Below, in pieces: positions 1 to 13,900 of a DNA stretch of 64,000 nucleotides. Origin of the DNA: Pelecanus crispus (Eukaryota > Chordata > Aves > Pelecaniformes > Pelecanidae); assembly GCF_030463565.1 (NCBI RefSeq), contig NC_134643.1, forward strand, positions 177,984,491-178,048,490, read 5' to 3'. The notes under the pieces were generated by a model. The model saw nothing but the letters and a program-made list of their open reading frames with translations, did not search any database and had not been told where the DNA came from. The position numbers and the translations under genes are program-made. The first letter of the stretch is position 1. Every line of letters starts with the position of its first letter.

Positions 1-1204
1 AATGAGGAGTATTATGGGAAAACATCCGCAAAAAGTGGAGAAGAGCTTAAAAGCTTTCTGGTGTTAGGCCAGCTCGTTAATGAAACCACTTTTCCTGACC
101 TGTTGTCATCGTTCGAAGAGAGGGAAGCAGACCCAGAAAGAGCAGGGTGTTGAAACCAGGTTAAAAGGTGTTGCAGGATGAGGACGGTGTCCATACTCTA
201 GGTGAGACAGCAAAGTGGAAGCTTGGAGACAAACTGCTCTCCGTAAGTGGACTGGAAGTGTGATGGATCATTTCTGAAATGCGTTAATAGGGTCGCAGGC
301 TACCCGAATCATATTCAAGACGTCCATCTTCCTGTGGTGTCCACATCAATAAAAGGAGATGACAAAACTAAAGAAATTACATTCAATGCCAGCTGCTCGA
401 ATAAAATGGAATTTTCTCTCCCCACCTCCCCTCCCCCAGCTGTTTTTGCCCCAAACTTCAAAGCCTTATTTGCATTCATACAAAATCTGTTTACAGTCAA
501 CTTCACTGCGATACTGGAGCTTCCACCAGCCCCCCCCAACCACTAAGACACAAAGCAAAGCTGGCCAGGTGTCTCTAAACCACAGAGCCAGCTGCTCCTA
601 ACCAAGCTCACAGGAAATAGCAAGGAAAATATGCAGCATTTGACACATCTGGAATAGATTGCAGAGTCTTTGAAAACAGTGTCCCAATTCCCTTCCTCCT
701 GCTGATGAGATTTCAGGCTACCAAACTGCTGCATCAACTATAGAGGATTAGATAACATGTGTACATTTTTAACCCTACATGTTCTTTCTGTCCAAATGAG
801 AGTTTTTCTAAGCTAGTCCAGGAAAAAAACCCGCAACAAAACCAAGTATCTGTACGAAGCTTTCTGTAAAATGCAGTGAAGCAAACAAAAATAATTCAGT
901 CAGAAGACTGATACTTAATTTGGGAAAACTGAGAGAGTTAGAAAATAGTACTAGCTGATAGTGGTAAACACAGAAAATGAATCACTATTGCATGCTTTGC
1001 ACAGTTGTATTAACTCATTAAAAGAAATGTCCTTGCAGTTTGTGGCCATAAAACATGAGATGAAAAGGAGAAAAGTAGAGAGGATTGGTTAGTATCTATT
1101 TTGCCAATTTGTCTGTAATTCCATGTTGACACAAATATTGCAGTGTGCATTTTTAAATGTGAAGTTAAAAAAAAAAAAAAAAGCAAAACCCCTAAGTCTT
1201 AATT
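1..1204. other. Downstream flank of NDFIP2, no gene seen
   Basis: AT-rich sequence with no coding exon that I can support. The open frames here are short, lie in overlapping frames and match no family. It may include a longer 3'UTR form if the poly(A) site at about 1205 is skipped. Confidence 0.5.
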
Positions 1205-3070
1205 AGCAAAACAAAGCAATGTTTTATTATCCACTTTTTTCATATGGACAATGAATGCAAAAGAACACAGAAACAAACAGATAAGTCTAGAAGGAAATGC
1301 CAATCAGATACTGAACATAATACTTAATTTTATTCTTTCCATAAAAAGCTGGGAAGTGGAGGTGCCCCTAAAGTTTTAGTCACTTTCAGTATCTCTGAAA
1401 GATTAAGAAAATTAATAACGTGACCAGTTTACATATGCATATTTTAAACATTCATTATAGATACAAAACTGAATACAGCACTAGCTTAAAACAACATAAA
1501 CCTCACTGTTTTTAATGTTAGTAATAAAAAGGCAGAATTCTAATATAAAAAGAAAAACTGGAGGAAAGTATTTGTGGTTTTTTTTTTTTTTCTCCCTCAA
1601 AGGTGCAACCAACAACCAATGTATTTCCGCAACTGAGATTCCAGTTGTACAAAGAACTGTGAGATGTATTCTCCTACTTAAGGAGAAGCATAAATTTCAC
1701 AAACTTTAAAGGAAACCACACATGCATGAACAGTAGACAGTGCCCCTTAAAGAGATGATATTTATAAGAAAGTAATGGTACCTTAAATGAATACTGGGAG
1801 AGGTGCAACATACATTTTCTACTTTCAGAGCTTTAAAAGTAATTTTTTTTTCTCCTTCACAGATTATTTCCAAAATTATCTTACATTTAAATTAGTTTAT
1901 TCCTAGGAAATGGCAAAGTATTTATTCTAAACAAGCACTGTAAGATAGCTATATGTTTCTTTTTTTTGAGAAGCCCTCAAGGTGGATATTGTATTTATAC
2001 TGAACTCAAGACTTCTTAAACAGAGCCAGTGTTATAACCCAGGGAATACATTTGCAATACTGTGTTCCAGGAACAAAGGTGCACCTACGAGGATCCAACT
2101 GCATGACCAAGGACTAAAGATGTAAGGCTGTCCATCCCTGCTAACATGAGCAAACTCTTATCTTTTAATGGGATCATGCATATGAATAATGACTTTCAGG
2201 CTCAAGCCCAAACCAGTTAATAATTCATGTGAGGAAAGTTAGGATGAGACAAACAATTCAATGCCTTTACCTCCAAAATTACATCTAATAGTAACTATAC
2301 CCTTAATAGCCAATTAACAAAATTTAGAGAATATGCTGTTACAAAATATATTTTGACATATTTCCTAAGAAGCAATTCAAACAGTCATTTATGCAGAGTT
2401 ATTTACAGAGGACTCAAAGTGGAGTATCATTTTTAAGCAAACCAGTATATTGGTTTGATAAAATATTGGTGAATGCAAGTTTGTGACAAGGAACTTTGGG
2501 CTTTAGTAAACTTAAAAATGTTCTACACAATCATTAGATGGATCTAAATTATATAAAAAAAAACTGTCTGAACTGGTTAATCTGAATCATTTAATGCATT
2601 TCATTGTACTCAAAGTTCAGATCAACAAGTCAGTGGTACACACACACTGTGAAACAAGTTACCACTTAAATCTTTCAGATGTAACAAGCACAGATTAACC
2701 GAGTCTGACTGTACCTAATTTATACTAACAGATGGTTTGTTCTTACTTCAAAACTATCTTTTTAATAAGCACATATGCAAATGTGCTAGAAGAAAAGGCA
2801 GCAATTACAAGTATTTACTAGAATGACCAGAACTGGTATTGAGCATAAACCATCCTGTCATTCTTTTTTGAAGCTGTATCTTCACTAATTTGTCTTCTGG
2901 TTTTAGTAGTCTTCTATCCTATTGACTCGGAGGGTTACAGATCATCTGGAAGTTTCACCCTGGTATAGGAAAGGAATGTCTGTTCGATGGAGTCTGGAGA
3001 TAAAGAAAGAGTTGTACTTCAGTTCATCGCAGTGACTCGCTACAAGTAGTGTTGCTAACTGACGTTAAAC
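1205..3070 (-). other. NDFIP2: Putative NDFIP2 3'UTR exon (exon 8)
   Basis: At 3085-3071 the minus strand reads a pyrimidine-rich TTTGCTGCTTCTAG acceptor, giving an untranslated exon that starts at 3070. This pairs with the donor immediately after the stop codon in exon 7. The stretch is AU-rich with no sustained coding frame. It would end near the AATAAA at 1228-1223. That the exon exists is inferred from the two splice sites and the poly(A) signal. The exact ends are uncertain. Confidence 0.6.
1223..1228 (-). terminator. Poly(A) signal candidate for NDFIP2
   Basis: AATAAA on the minus strand, followed about 25-60 nt downstream by G/U-rich sequence and a long U run (1168-1185 as A on the plus strand). 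This fits a cleavage and polyadenylation site near 1200-1210. Other AATAAA copies, at 1333-1328 and 1926-1921, could serve as alternatives. Confidence 0.5.
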
Positions 3071-4879
3071 CTAGAAGCAGCAAAGAAGCAGCCTCTTTCC
3101 CCCCATGTCAGGATGGGAGAAAAAAGCGAAAGCTTACTGTTATTTTGTTATCATTTCAAAAGAACACCTGAGAATATTTGGTAACTTTAGAGGTAATTTT
3201 GTTATTTATTAAAACTAATAGTCACTGTAGAGGAAGTTACCTGTCTATGCATAAACAAGGACATTTAAGTGTGATAGCAATTAATTTGCACTTCTTGTTT
3301 CAATACTTAAGACGCTTCAAAAAAAATAGTATTTCTGCGTCCAGCTCTCTAAACACTCCACAGACCTTATGAGCCCATACATCTCAGTGATGCTTACAGG
3401 TAAAGGAAAAATTCAAAGCCACTGAACTCAGATAGGACAACTCATTAACTTCAGTTAATGCTGAACTAAATAGCGTTTTGTCCCAAAGCAGAATTTTAAC
3501 TGCAGGAGAGCAAGGAGTCCCAGATCACATTATACTACACTCTTATCATTCTCTTCAAGCTACAGTTTTCAAATACCAGTTACTCCTAACAATTATTTTT
3601 GAAATAGTATTTTTAAACTTTATTGTGCTGAAAGCTAAGAGATACTTTCAGTCTCGTCTCTACAAATTTTGGTATTCTGAAGATGTTACCACATTACTAA
3701 GAAAAGGAGCGATATGTAACTATTGTAAACAGGAAATGCTGCCATGTACATGCCAATTTAGGTTCGTTACTAAAAGGCAATATACACCTTAGTTATTTAA
3801 CTCTAACTTACCATATAATTTTGACAAAATGGCATATTAAAAAGAACTATCCTGTTACAGTTATGTTAACAGATTTCTTCCATGATCAAGAACTATATAG
3901 TATAGCATACATATTAATCGTTAGCTGGTTTTAAGTGTATATCGCTGTCTTATATAAAAGGAACCATTCTTTCCTAGGCAAATACTGTCTCAGGTTTTTT
4001 TCAGGCTTCAATAATGTGTTGCAGGTTACAGGTTACTTCATGTTGATCCTGTGACCAATCTTGGAGAAAAGTTACGAAAACCTGCTTTATTATGACAGAC
4101 ACAGCCTCTCAGTTAAGTCAAAATAGAGTATTTAAGCATTTTAAGTAAACTGCAGAGTAATGAAAATGCTACAGTACTTATTTCTAGGCTTAAGTTTATC
4201 TTGTCATGCAGTTTAAGTAAACAAAGTTGAATACAGAGACCCCTGGTTTAAGTCACACAGTGAAGTCCAATAGATCCACCCAACGGATAAAAAGTATTTA
4301 AAAAAAAAAAAAAGTGGGTATGTGCCAGACTGATTAGTCAGCTACCTTAAGGATACATAAAGCACATTGTTGCATACACAATAATCATACTTGTACATGA
4401 CTGTCTTAATCCAGTCATGTAAAGAGAGACAATGCTCATCTATTGTTTGCATGTTCAGATCCACGTCAATCAGATTTAATATGCAGGCAGATTAGTGCTT
4501 CCTAACTTGCTGACAACAGGTTAACTACTAAAGCCAGTTTTCCAACACAAAGGACAGTACCCTGACAGGCAGCAGATACTGTTTCTTGCTTAGGAAAAAC
4601 AACAGGTTCCTCTTCGTTTTTCTTACTGAACATTAGTTCCAGGGAGGACTGGAGGCAACAAGGATGCATTATTTACTTTCAAATTTCATGACTTCAAGAG
4701 ACCAGATACTTCCAAGTCCATGTAGAATATATACAACATTCAAGACAGATGTTCAAAAACCTTGCTTTTGAAAAGACTTCTGTTTTGCGACAGAAGTTTG
4801 ATTAATAATTTTTAGCATAAGTATTTCATTCTTCTCAGTTTTCCTAGGAGACATAATCTTATCACTAAAAATTGCTTAC
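3071..4879 (-). other. NDFIP2: NDFIP2 intron 7 (between stop-codon exon and 3'UTR exon)
   Basis: Begins GTAAGC and ends TTCTAG in transcript direction. It holds AT-rich single-copy-looking sequence and a short A run near 4300. No gene or recognisable transposon was seen. Confidence 0.55.
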
Positions 4880-4881
4880 CT

Positions 4882-4985
4882 TCAGTACAAGAAAAAAAAT
4901 CTTGTTCTGTGAGCAGCTGCCATGCTTTCAGACATATTTCTGACTTTAAGATAATTAACAAAGCCTCGAAAGAACAGGAGGAGTC
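4882..4985 (-). CDS. NDFIP2: NDFIP2 coding exon 7 (C-terminus and stop)
   Basis: The acceptor is ACTTTCAG. The exon encodes [20 protein letters not shown], then a cytosolic or lumenal tail ending HRTRFFFLY and TGA at 4884-4882. The three final Phe codons form an eight-T run. Two bases after the stop, at 4879-4874, is GTAAGC, a good splice donor, so the exon probably runs 4985-4880 and the 3'UTR continues in a later exon. The tail differs from the RYFFLL that I recall in mammals. Confidence 0.93.
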
Positions 4986-7900
4986 CTGAAAGTGTAGTAA
5001 ATGCACAAAATGAAATATATCAACCTAAGTACATGCTATCCCACATTATTCTTATTAAAATAGTGTAATCTAGGTTTAAAATTAAATAAAGTGAGGTCTT
5101 CATGCATCATTCACAAATTCAACAAGCAAGTCTGCTTTTATCGTGTGATATTAGGATAAAGCCTTCCGTAAGGCTGTTCAGAAATTTTACACTCATTCTG
5201 GGTTCAAATATCATCTGCTAAAAAGACTGCATGAAAGAACTTAAAAAGAAGGAAAAAAAAATAGATGCTGCATATTCTTTTCAAGTACAGTTCTTAAAAT
5301 AAGTTACTAGTGTGTTAGAAGACTACCCGAACCACAAAACTTTAGAACTGTATAAGATAAATGTATTGCAAGTCAACAGGGGGAAAAGAAAAAAAAACCA
5401 AAACCAAAACCAAACACAAACAAACAACAGACAGACAGTACAGACTGCTCTAGCAACAAGCCAATAATAAATTATAGTAGATTATGGCTTGAGATTTAAC
5501 CATCCAGGAAAATGCACCTGTCCAAGAGGAGGAAGAACAACAGTCGATTCAAAGAAAATTACTCAACATGTGTTATGATTACATTTTTTTTTTGGTCAAT
5601 TCCACATTTCAAATTATTTTTAAATATTTAAATTTAACTGTGTTTGAAAGAATATTTCAGCTCTGATAAGAGCAACAAGGGATACAGAATGGTCACACAG
5701 AAGTTACAGTTGCAACAATGGAAATCACTAACATGATGTTGCCAACATCATTTTATCAACTCAAGAGATTCACTGGACATCTGAACAAACAGACCCAGAA
5801 AAACACATTGTTGCATAGTGGACAGAGCTCTTTGGTCCATTTTCCTCCACTAAGTAAACTTCAACAGATTAATCCATTCATCAGTTGGATCAGGGAGAAT
5901 CCAACACACATAAAACAATCTGCCCAAAGAGTTGGGGGAGGTCAAAATCTGAATTCCCCATCCAGTGGAGAGAAACATGAGCCTAGAGAGCAATTCTCCT
6001 CATTTAATGAACACACAGGTACTTTGAAGGTATATGCTCATGTGTATATATACACCTGTACATTAAGATTCCAAAGGTTCAAATGCAAAACTAAACTGAA
6101 GCTTAAGAAGTTTAGCAAAGAATTTCATCCTTTTCATCATCTTACATCCTAACAAACAATCTCTATGATTGCATTGATATTTTGCTATGTGATGCACTTT
6201 TTCTTCCTGCTCTCCAGGTTGAGACTCTGATTATTTTTTTCCTATAGTCTTTTCTTCTCTGAATTCCTTTTACTTGTAAATTTTTGTTTTATGTACTTTC
6301 TGCTTTTATTTACTTGTTGCTTTTTTAAAACCAAAGCCTGAGTAGGACACACACAAAAAACCCCCAAACACAAAGAATGCTCTGCTAATGACTGCAACTT
6401 TGACCTACACCAGACACACTTCTGTGATTAAGGTGAATTCTGCACAGAGAAGAAAGCACTAAGATCTGGATCAAAAGTCTACTACAAAAGCTGCTACCCA
6501 GACATTACCAGAGATAGTCCCACGTTCAACTGAAAAGCAGCTGAAATAGCAAAAGGTGGGCAGGCAGCTCTAAGGTGCCTGAAAGCATACCTTCTGCATT
6601 ACACATGTTGGAAAACCAGTCCAAGTTCAATCCATGTTTTATATTTCCCTGTTTAGGGAAGACAAAACAAAACAAAACAACACAACCCACCAATATTTTC
6701 CATTGTGTTCTTCAAAAAGAAACATTGGCTAACATTTAAATTTAAAAATTAGAATTGTCTCTCTCTTCAATTTGTTCACTGTACATGACAGCTCCTTGGA
6801 AGTAGACCACTTCACTTCTCCAGGAAGAGTGAGCAGATTTTTCCAGACATTGAAAGAAGGGAAGGGAGCAGAAACAGACAGGTGACCACCAGAAGAGAGG
6901 AGAAGATGGCGATAGGTGGGCTCAAGTATGTCAAAGGACTATGCAAAAGAAGGACTCCAACTCAGTTCATTCACTTCTGAAGAGATGCAGGACATGCTAC
7001 TTCACGTGCTCTAATGGGAAAGTTATCCAAAACAATGAAATACAGATCTGGTTGGCAGAGCTCCCGTGACTTGATAATACTCCTCCATGTCCTGCTAAGT
7101 AGCTCTGTTGGGTCAAATCCTTCTATGGTGTTCTAGCAATCTCAGTATATCCACTTTATCAGTTTAAAAACATTGTTGACATATTTCATGCAAAACATTC
7201 ATAAGACAAGGGAACATTGACTGCTGAATGCATACTGCATGCTTCACAGTGCCTTTTATTCCAAGGCATAAACTTTGTGAGTTAAAGTAAAAGAAAAAAG
7301 AAACCCAAACCTTCAAACAGTTAGGCTGAAGATAAGGCTTTCCTAAATCTAAGAGAGCTAACTTCTGAACAAGTGCTGCAAAAGACGAGGAGAAAGAGGA
7401 ACTACAAAGGCACAGCTTTTTCCATAGACGCAGTGGGGGAAAATGTTAGGGGAAGAACACACTATTTTCATCCAAGTGAAAACAGCATCGAACGCCTATT
7501 TCAGGCACCACAAGGGGTTTGTTTTAATTAAAGGTTTATCTAGAGATGTTTGTACCTGTTAAGAGTAATTTTACTTGCTACTTAAATGCAATCACCTCAA
7601 ACAGAATACGAAAGTGTTCGAGGGACGGGTGCTGTGATGTGTTAAACATTTGCAGTTTCTATGTATCTCAAGCAACCAAGTGCACAACAGTGCAGCTGAG
7701 CAAGCTGAGTATTAAGAAGGCTGATGAATGTCCTCAAACTTTACTAAAAGCCAGACAGAGAAAGTTTTAGGTAACATCATTTAAGATTTCTGGCAGTCAC
7801 AAACAGTCAGGATCTCAGTGTTGTTTGATTGGGTGGGTTTTGGTTTTTTTTTTTTTTTGTAAATTTTCTCAGCATTTCATTCTAACATTCGCTGTTAGCC

Positions 7901-10900
7901 ATTTGAGTCAATTGACTCAAAGGGAAGAGTGCCACCTACTGAACCAGCAACAGTTTACTACGCTTCCAGAGCTAGAAAATAACATAGTCTGTAAAAAGAA
8001 AATCTTTTACAGAAGAAAATCTTCAGTAAAAAGAAAATCATTCCAGATCCCACATTCAAATTACAAAATCCACAGTAGGAAAAAAGGTATAGTGGTTGGG
8101 GCTTGGTATATCCTAATTAAAAGCAGACAGAATAGTAGAATTTGATGTGTGTAAGACTTTGAACACGGGCAGACAGACCTCTTAAGAGAAAGCTGACATC
8201 ATGTGAGCACTGTGATCAGAAAGCATGAAGCCATTCTCTTGTCCAACTGAGAAACTACTGATGCAGCATGCATTTCAAAGGACTAGAAAAGGGCATTTTG
8301 TGACCTATGTACAGGACAGCAGACTCCACCTTCCCAGGATCAGTCACATTTCTTAACATTTAATACTTCACATACAGGTTTATACCTGTAAGTACTTGGT
8401 ATCACTCACTTTTCAGTATGTTCTCTACATAAAGCCAGAGTTTCATTACACAGTTTTGCATCCCTAGATCAGTAGAAGCAACTTAAAAAGCACAAATTAC
8501 AAGTCTCAGGTGTGTACATAATTACATATGCAGAACAAAATTTTTTGAGCTGAAGGTTATTTGAATAGTCCGCAGTTCACACAGTAACACCACTATGGTA
8601 ACCAATAACCTCGTGAATACTATGGAAATAAAAAAACCACACAGAACTATCAGCAGCTAAAGAAAAACACATAGCTAAACATGTTACAGAACTCTTTACT
8701 TACAATGACACGATTCATCTTTAAATACTTCCACATCAAAACAGAAGTGTTTTCAATTGCCACTTACCAAGTACAAGAAATATCCACCAAAGCCAGTACT
8801 GTCCATTGAAATATCCAGTAAAGTAATCTGAAAACTGAAATTCATACACGAGGCTTAGCTGCAGTAAGACAAATGACTAAGACACATTTAATGCACTATG
8901 CAAATACAGAAAACACAGAGGAAAAAGCAAATTTAAAAGTAAATTATTCAACTAAAATTCAAAACTGGTATTTGTGCAGCAGCTTAATTTACACTTCCAG
9001 TATCAGTTGGTCTGTGACAAAGTTATTTTAAACCCTCTAAAAAATATATGCATATGTGTGTGTGTAAAAAATCCCAAACTTGTATTACTTGCCAGAATCA
9101 TCTCACATTTTCGATTATAATGAATCACCACTTGTCTCTTTTCCTTTTTTCCCCCCAATGCCTGCCATCCCAAACACATTACAGCAGCCTGCTGCTTTAG
9201 ATATTAACACCAAAAGCCACATTAGTTTAATCTTATCAGACAGGGATGTTCTGCTGACCCCTCAAAAGGAGAGCTTTTGACCTTCTGTATACCCCCTACT
9301 GTTAATCGCTGCCAAGAATACCAGCCCCATAAAGACCCCCAACTCATTAAAGTCTTTTCATTTTCAAACCAGCATTCAGTTCCCAGCAGTGAGCTGAACG
9401 CAACTAAATGAACCTTGAAGTGGCATTTCAACTGTTCCTGTTAGTGACCATGGTAGACAGTTTTGTCCTCCCTGTGGTGTGGGAGGCAGCTGGAGGGCAG
9501 GGTGTGATGGTATTGGAGACAGGTATCTGTACCTTGACTAGACTCCAGACGGCATGCTTCACTGATAAAAAGGCTAATCAAATGTCTCCAAAACTCACAT
9601 AAGAAGTACGAATGGGGAGATGTGGGAAAAGTTGCCAGAAGGAATAAGATAACCTATTTAGTAGCTCTGCACACTTTTCATACACTTCCCATCCTACTAT
9701 CGTTCAGTATGTTTACTGCATCCTGACACAGTGCTTCCCATTTGCCATTTCTAGGACCTTTCAGTAGTATCAACCAAGAAATCACATAATTTGGACACGT
9801 AATTCAGTTCACTCAGAAAAGAAAAAAAAAGAAAAAAAAAAAAAGAAAAAAAAAAAAAGAGGATACTGGGCCACATATGCAACCAGATAAAAATCCAAGA
9901 CATTTAAGGAACTCTAGACACAGTTGTTTTTTCCTTCAAGTAACTGTGCACTGAGATCCACATGTTTTCTCCAGAAGAAAGCCAGATCATGTGAATTCTT
10001 TAATGGTTTAATCCTGTACTGTATTAATTTCTATGGGCAATCCAAGAAAAATATATGAAAAAACAGAATTGCTAAGTTGAATGAAAGAATTGGTACTTAC
10101 ATTATCCCTATATAAACACTAGCATTTCTATGATTTGGCAGAGTAAGCATTTCATATTTTGACACTTCATTAAAATACCAAATGAATACTCAATTCCCAG
10201 GAAGCTGACAACATTATTAATCCCATCTCACTTGATAGTCAGTATTTTCAATTCTCTAAACATATATACCAATACACTTTTTTTAAAGTTACAATTTCAT
10301 TTTATTGGAAAGAAGATTTACTAAACGCAGCAATCAAATACTGGCCTATGTGCATTACTCTCACACTTTCTTTAGGCAGAAGCAGCCATGGCTTCAGAAG
10401 TTCCCCAACAGCAACACTGTGCTTTTGCTCTTTCCCTCCCCACACCCAGTAAAAACTGATACAGAAAGAGCGTACGTGAACTCAGACTGTTAGACACTAT
10501 AAAGTTTTGCACTACTGACCCTGAGTGAGAAAGGGCACCACAAGCCTTCAGAGAAACTTGAAACAAAGGAACAGAACAATTTTGTGCGCACACACGTGCT
10601 TGTGTGTCACCATTAAAACAAAACTGTCGACATACACCTTATGAGCTTTCTGCTATTGTCTCTAGAAAAGGAGACAACACAGGAAGATAATAATCTTCAC
10701 TGTGAAAAATAACCACCCCTGAGGTCTTGGAATTGGTCAGCTCTAATATTTAGAATTAGTAACAGATTATATAAAAGAATTTAAATATAGTCTAGAATGC
10801 AGTAATTCTTCAAGGAAGTTTAGCATATATTAATTTTGTATTTGTTATGAGCACATTTTCAAGCAGATAGGAATAATAAAACTGACAAAATGAGCAAGTC

Positions 10901-13900
10901 CTGCCCTCTGTTTAGTATGCCTCAAAGGAAGCTGAAAATATCCCCAGTGAATGCATAGCTAAAAAATACATGTCTTCTTGTTCCCTTAAGATAAATTTCA
11001 TCCCAAACCCTGAATTCCAACTAAATACACCAGAATCACATCTGGTCCAGAAGCATTCCCCTGCTCTGGGGAAGCAAAAAAACCCCAAAACAAAACAAAC
11101 AAACAAAAACCAAACCAAAATCACCCTCAGCTCTAAGGAGGATACAGGACATGTCCAGAAAGGACCATGCAATCTCTTCTCTCTACAATCCTTGTATTAC
11201 TGTGCTAAGACCAAATCAAGTTAAGTTATAGCACATGCAAAGGGGGGAGGGGAAAAAAATATTCAGAGTTGGCAGAACATAAAAGATGGCGAAGTTATCC
11301 AAGATCTCTTTCTTCATTAGACAGGATGAGATTTTAAATGTTGCATCTCACAGACATGTAGAATTCAAGTTCAGAAAGAATCATTACGTTTCATCTAGCA
11401 TCCACTTAGTCAGCTAAGTAAGTTCCATTCAGCTAACAGACCTTTCTGAAAAGTATCTAGCCTTCCAGTGAAAATATCAAGAAATTGAGCATCTAAGATG
11501 GTAAAAGTTTGAGTAACTTCATATTTAATTTTGACTTGATTCAGTATGTATCTTAAAAAGAATAAAAGAATCAGATACAAGGAAGAAATGTTTTCTGATC
11601 TTTTTTCCCCCTCTGATAGGCCGAGCCATTTATAAATCTTTCATATAGGACACTATAATACCAGTGACATTTTAGGTTTGACTTCCTCCACTTCTTCTGT
11701 ATGCTTTTAAATATTTGTGCAAAGAATGAGTCATTCTGCGTTTATTTTAGTGGAAAGCTGAACATAAAATGCTATGTCAGATAAAAATAGATTAAGCTTC
11801 ATCATTAGTAAGCACATATGAGTATATAGCAAGTAAATTCTCTACTAAAGTGGAAGTCAGAAAATTCTAGGCATTCTGATAAGCACTGGAATTTAATATA
11901 CTGATTTTTAATTCCATTACTATATATCCTTGAATAAATTGTTATGGTTTGGTTCTGCAAACAGAGTCTGTACAGCATGCATCAAAAAACATACCCGTAC
12001 AATGAGAATCCATTTGATCAGGGACAGACCAAATCCACAGATTGCACCATACCTTCCAGCTATGGTATTTGTTATACAGAAGGATAAACAAAATCCAATC
12101 CAGTTGAAAATAAACGCCACTATAAAATAAAAGAAACAGTAGCTTCTGTTAATCTGTATAGCTAAGCAAACAGACTTAACATTAATTTAACTTTTAAACT
12201 AATAAGGACATGCTTACACAGTCAGTAATTCCCTTCCGGTAATTCAGGCTTTCAGAGATTGACTTTGAACCCAGACATTCCCCATGGTATAGTCACTTAA
12301 TAACAAAGCAAATGGTAAACAGGCTGGAACCTACTACTTTAAACAAGAGAAAATTCCAACATAAAAGAAGGTATTACATTGCTACAGAAATCTAACCAGA
12401 TGACACTAGACATGAAAAGTAAATGCAAACGAAGGACTATAACATACAAGACTTTGATTAAAACAAAGGAAAAAAAAACCTTGCTACACTTTTATAACCA
12501 GAAATACAGTTATATGCACACATACGTGCATGTATCAAGGCTGCATATTCAGCTTTATCCAGTTTGGATCAAACAGAATAAAAGTATCCACTCTTGCTCT
12601 GTAAACACAGTATAGAAATGAAGATAAATTGAGAAACTGATGTTTCATTGCTTACTGTCCTCTCTTTTAGATCTATATTCAAGCATAAAATATAAGAAGC
12701 CTTGGAAGTTTTACACAGAAGCTTAAGAAATCAAGAAACAAAAAAGCAATGAGTGTAACTACCACTGTTACTTCAATTAACACTTTTACACAACTCCCAG
12801 TAGTTTCACAATTTAAAGTTTCATATCTGCTTATGTACTTGGCAACCAACAACATCATCTGGACTGACTTCAGTTTGCGTGCATCAGGTCAAAGCGTGGG
12901 AATTCCCAATTAGGTGACATCCCACCTTCAGGAGTACGTGAGGGCAACTAATGAGAAAACCATCAAACAGAAAAGCTGGGGGAGCTGGTGGAAGATGACA
13001 ATTCAGGAGTTCTGGAGAGGACAAGATGGTGGAAAATTGAAAACATTTGGGAGGCCCACAATAAACACAAAAACCACTGAAGAGGCAAGCAGGAATGGAA
13101 GGAGCGCAGAGGGGAACAAAATCTCTGCACACAAATCCGTAATGCTTTAAATCCCCAAACTTAGGGAGAAAAACAAACCCCGTATAAGATTCAGACATTA
13201 AATGACCGCAGAAAAAGAAGTCTGTCTTTTCAGTAAAAGTTTGAACACTTAGAGCAAAACATTAGGAACAGAAAATTGCTCAATAGCTTTCTTAAATAAA
13301 AGTCAGTTTGGGAGGGTTATCTATAAACAACCACTTTTTTTGTAATTTAAAACCTTGTTATAACTCCTCCAATAATCCACATGAAGATGCAATGATTTGC
13401 TCACAAATGCAAAATTAGCCTATAACACTGCAGTGGGATTCCATGAACTGTAAAGAAATTGAAGTTCCAAGAGAAGTTTTGGAAGACTTTACATCAACAG
13501 TCATTTTGTACAGGTGAGAAAACATCTTGCCTTGGACAGAGCCAACAGACAGTGGCAAGGAGAAAGCTTACTTTTATGCTAATTACTAATCTTTTTTAAA
13601 ACAAACAAACAAAACAAAAACTCACAACAAACAACTTTGAATAAATGCTGATCCGAATTGGTACACATAGAGAAGGAAAAAAAGAGAGCATTTCTATCAC
13701 ATAAGAACACTGTGACCCTAACGTTTACCTATCTTTCCAAAATACAAGAAAAGCGTTTACATTTGAGAAAGCCTGGATACATTGTTTTGAAAACAGAATT
13801 TCCCTATTCTAAGCAAGGTCTCCAAATCCGCCATACTTTTAAGAGTAATAGATTTCAGAAGGTAGTTCTTCAACATGTCTCTGTTCCTGTCTCAGTGTAA

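Noticed and set aside
5718..6152. 144-codon plus-strand frame in intron 6
   Set aside because: No family resemblance. It is consistent with a chance open frame.
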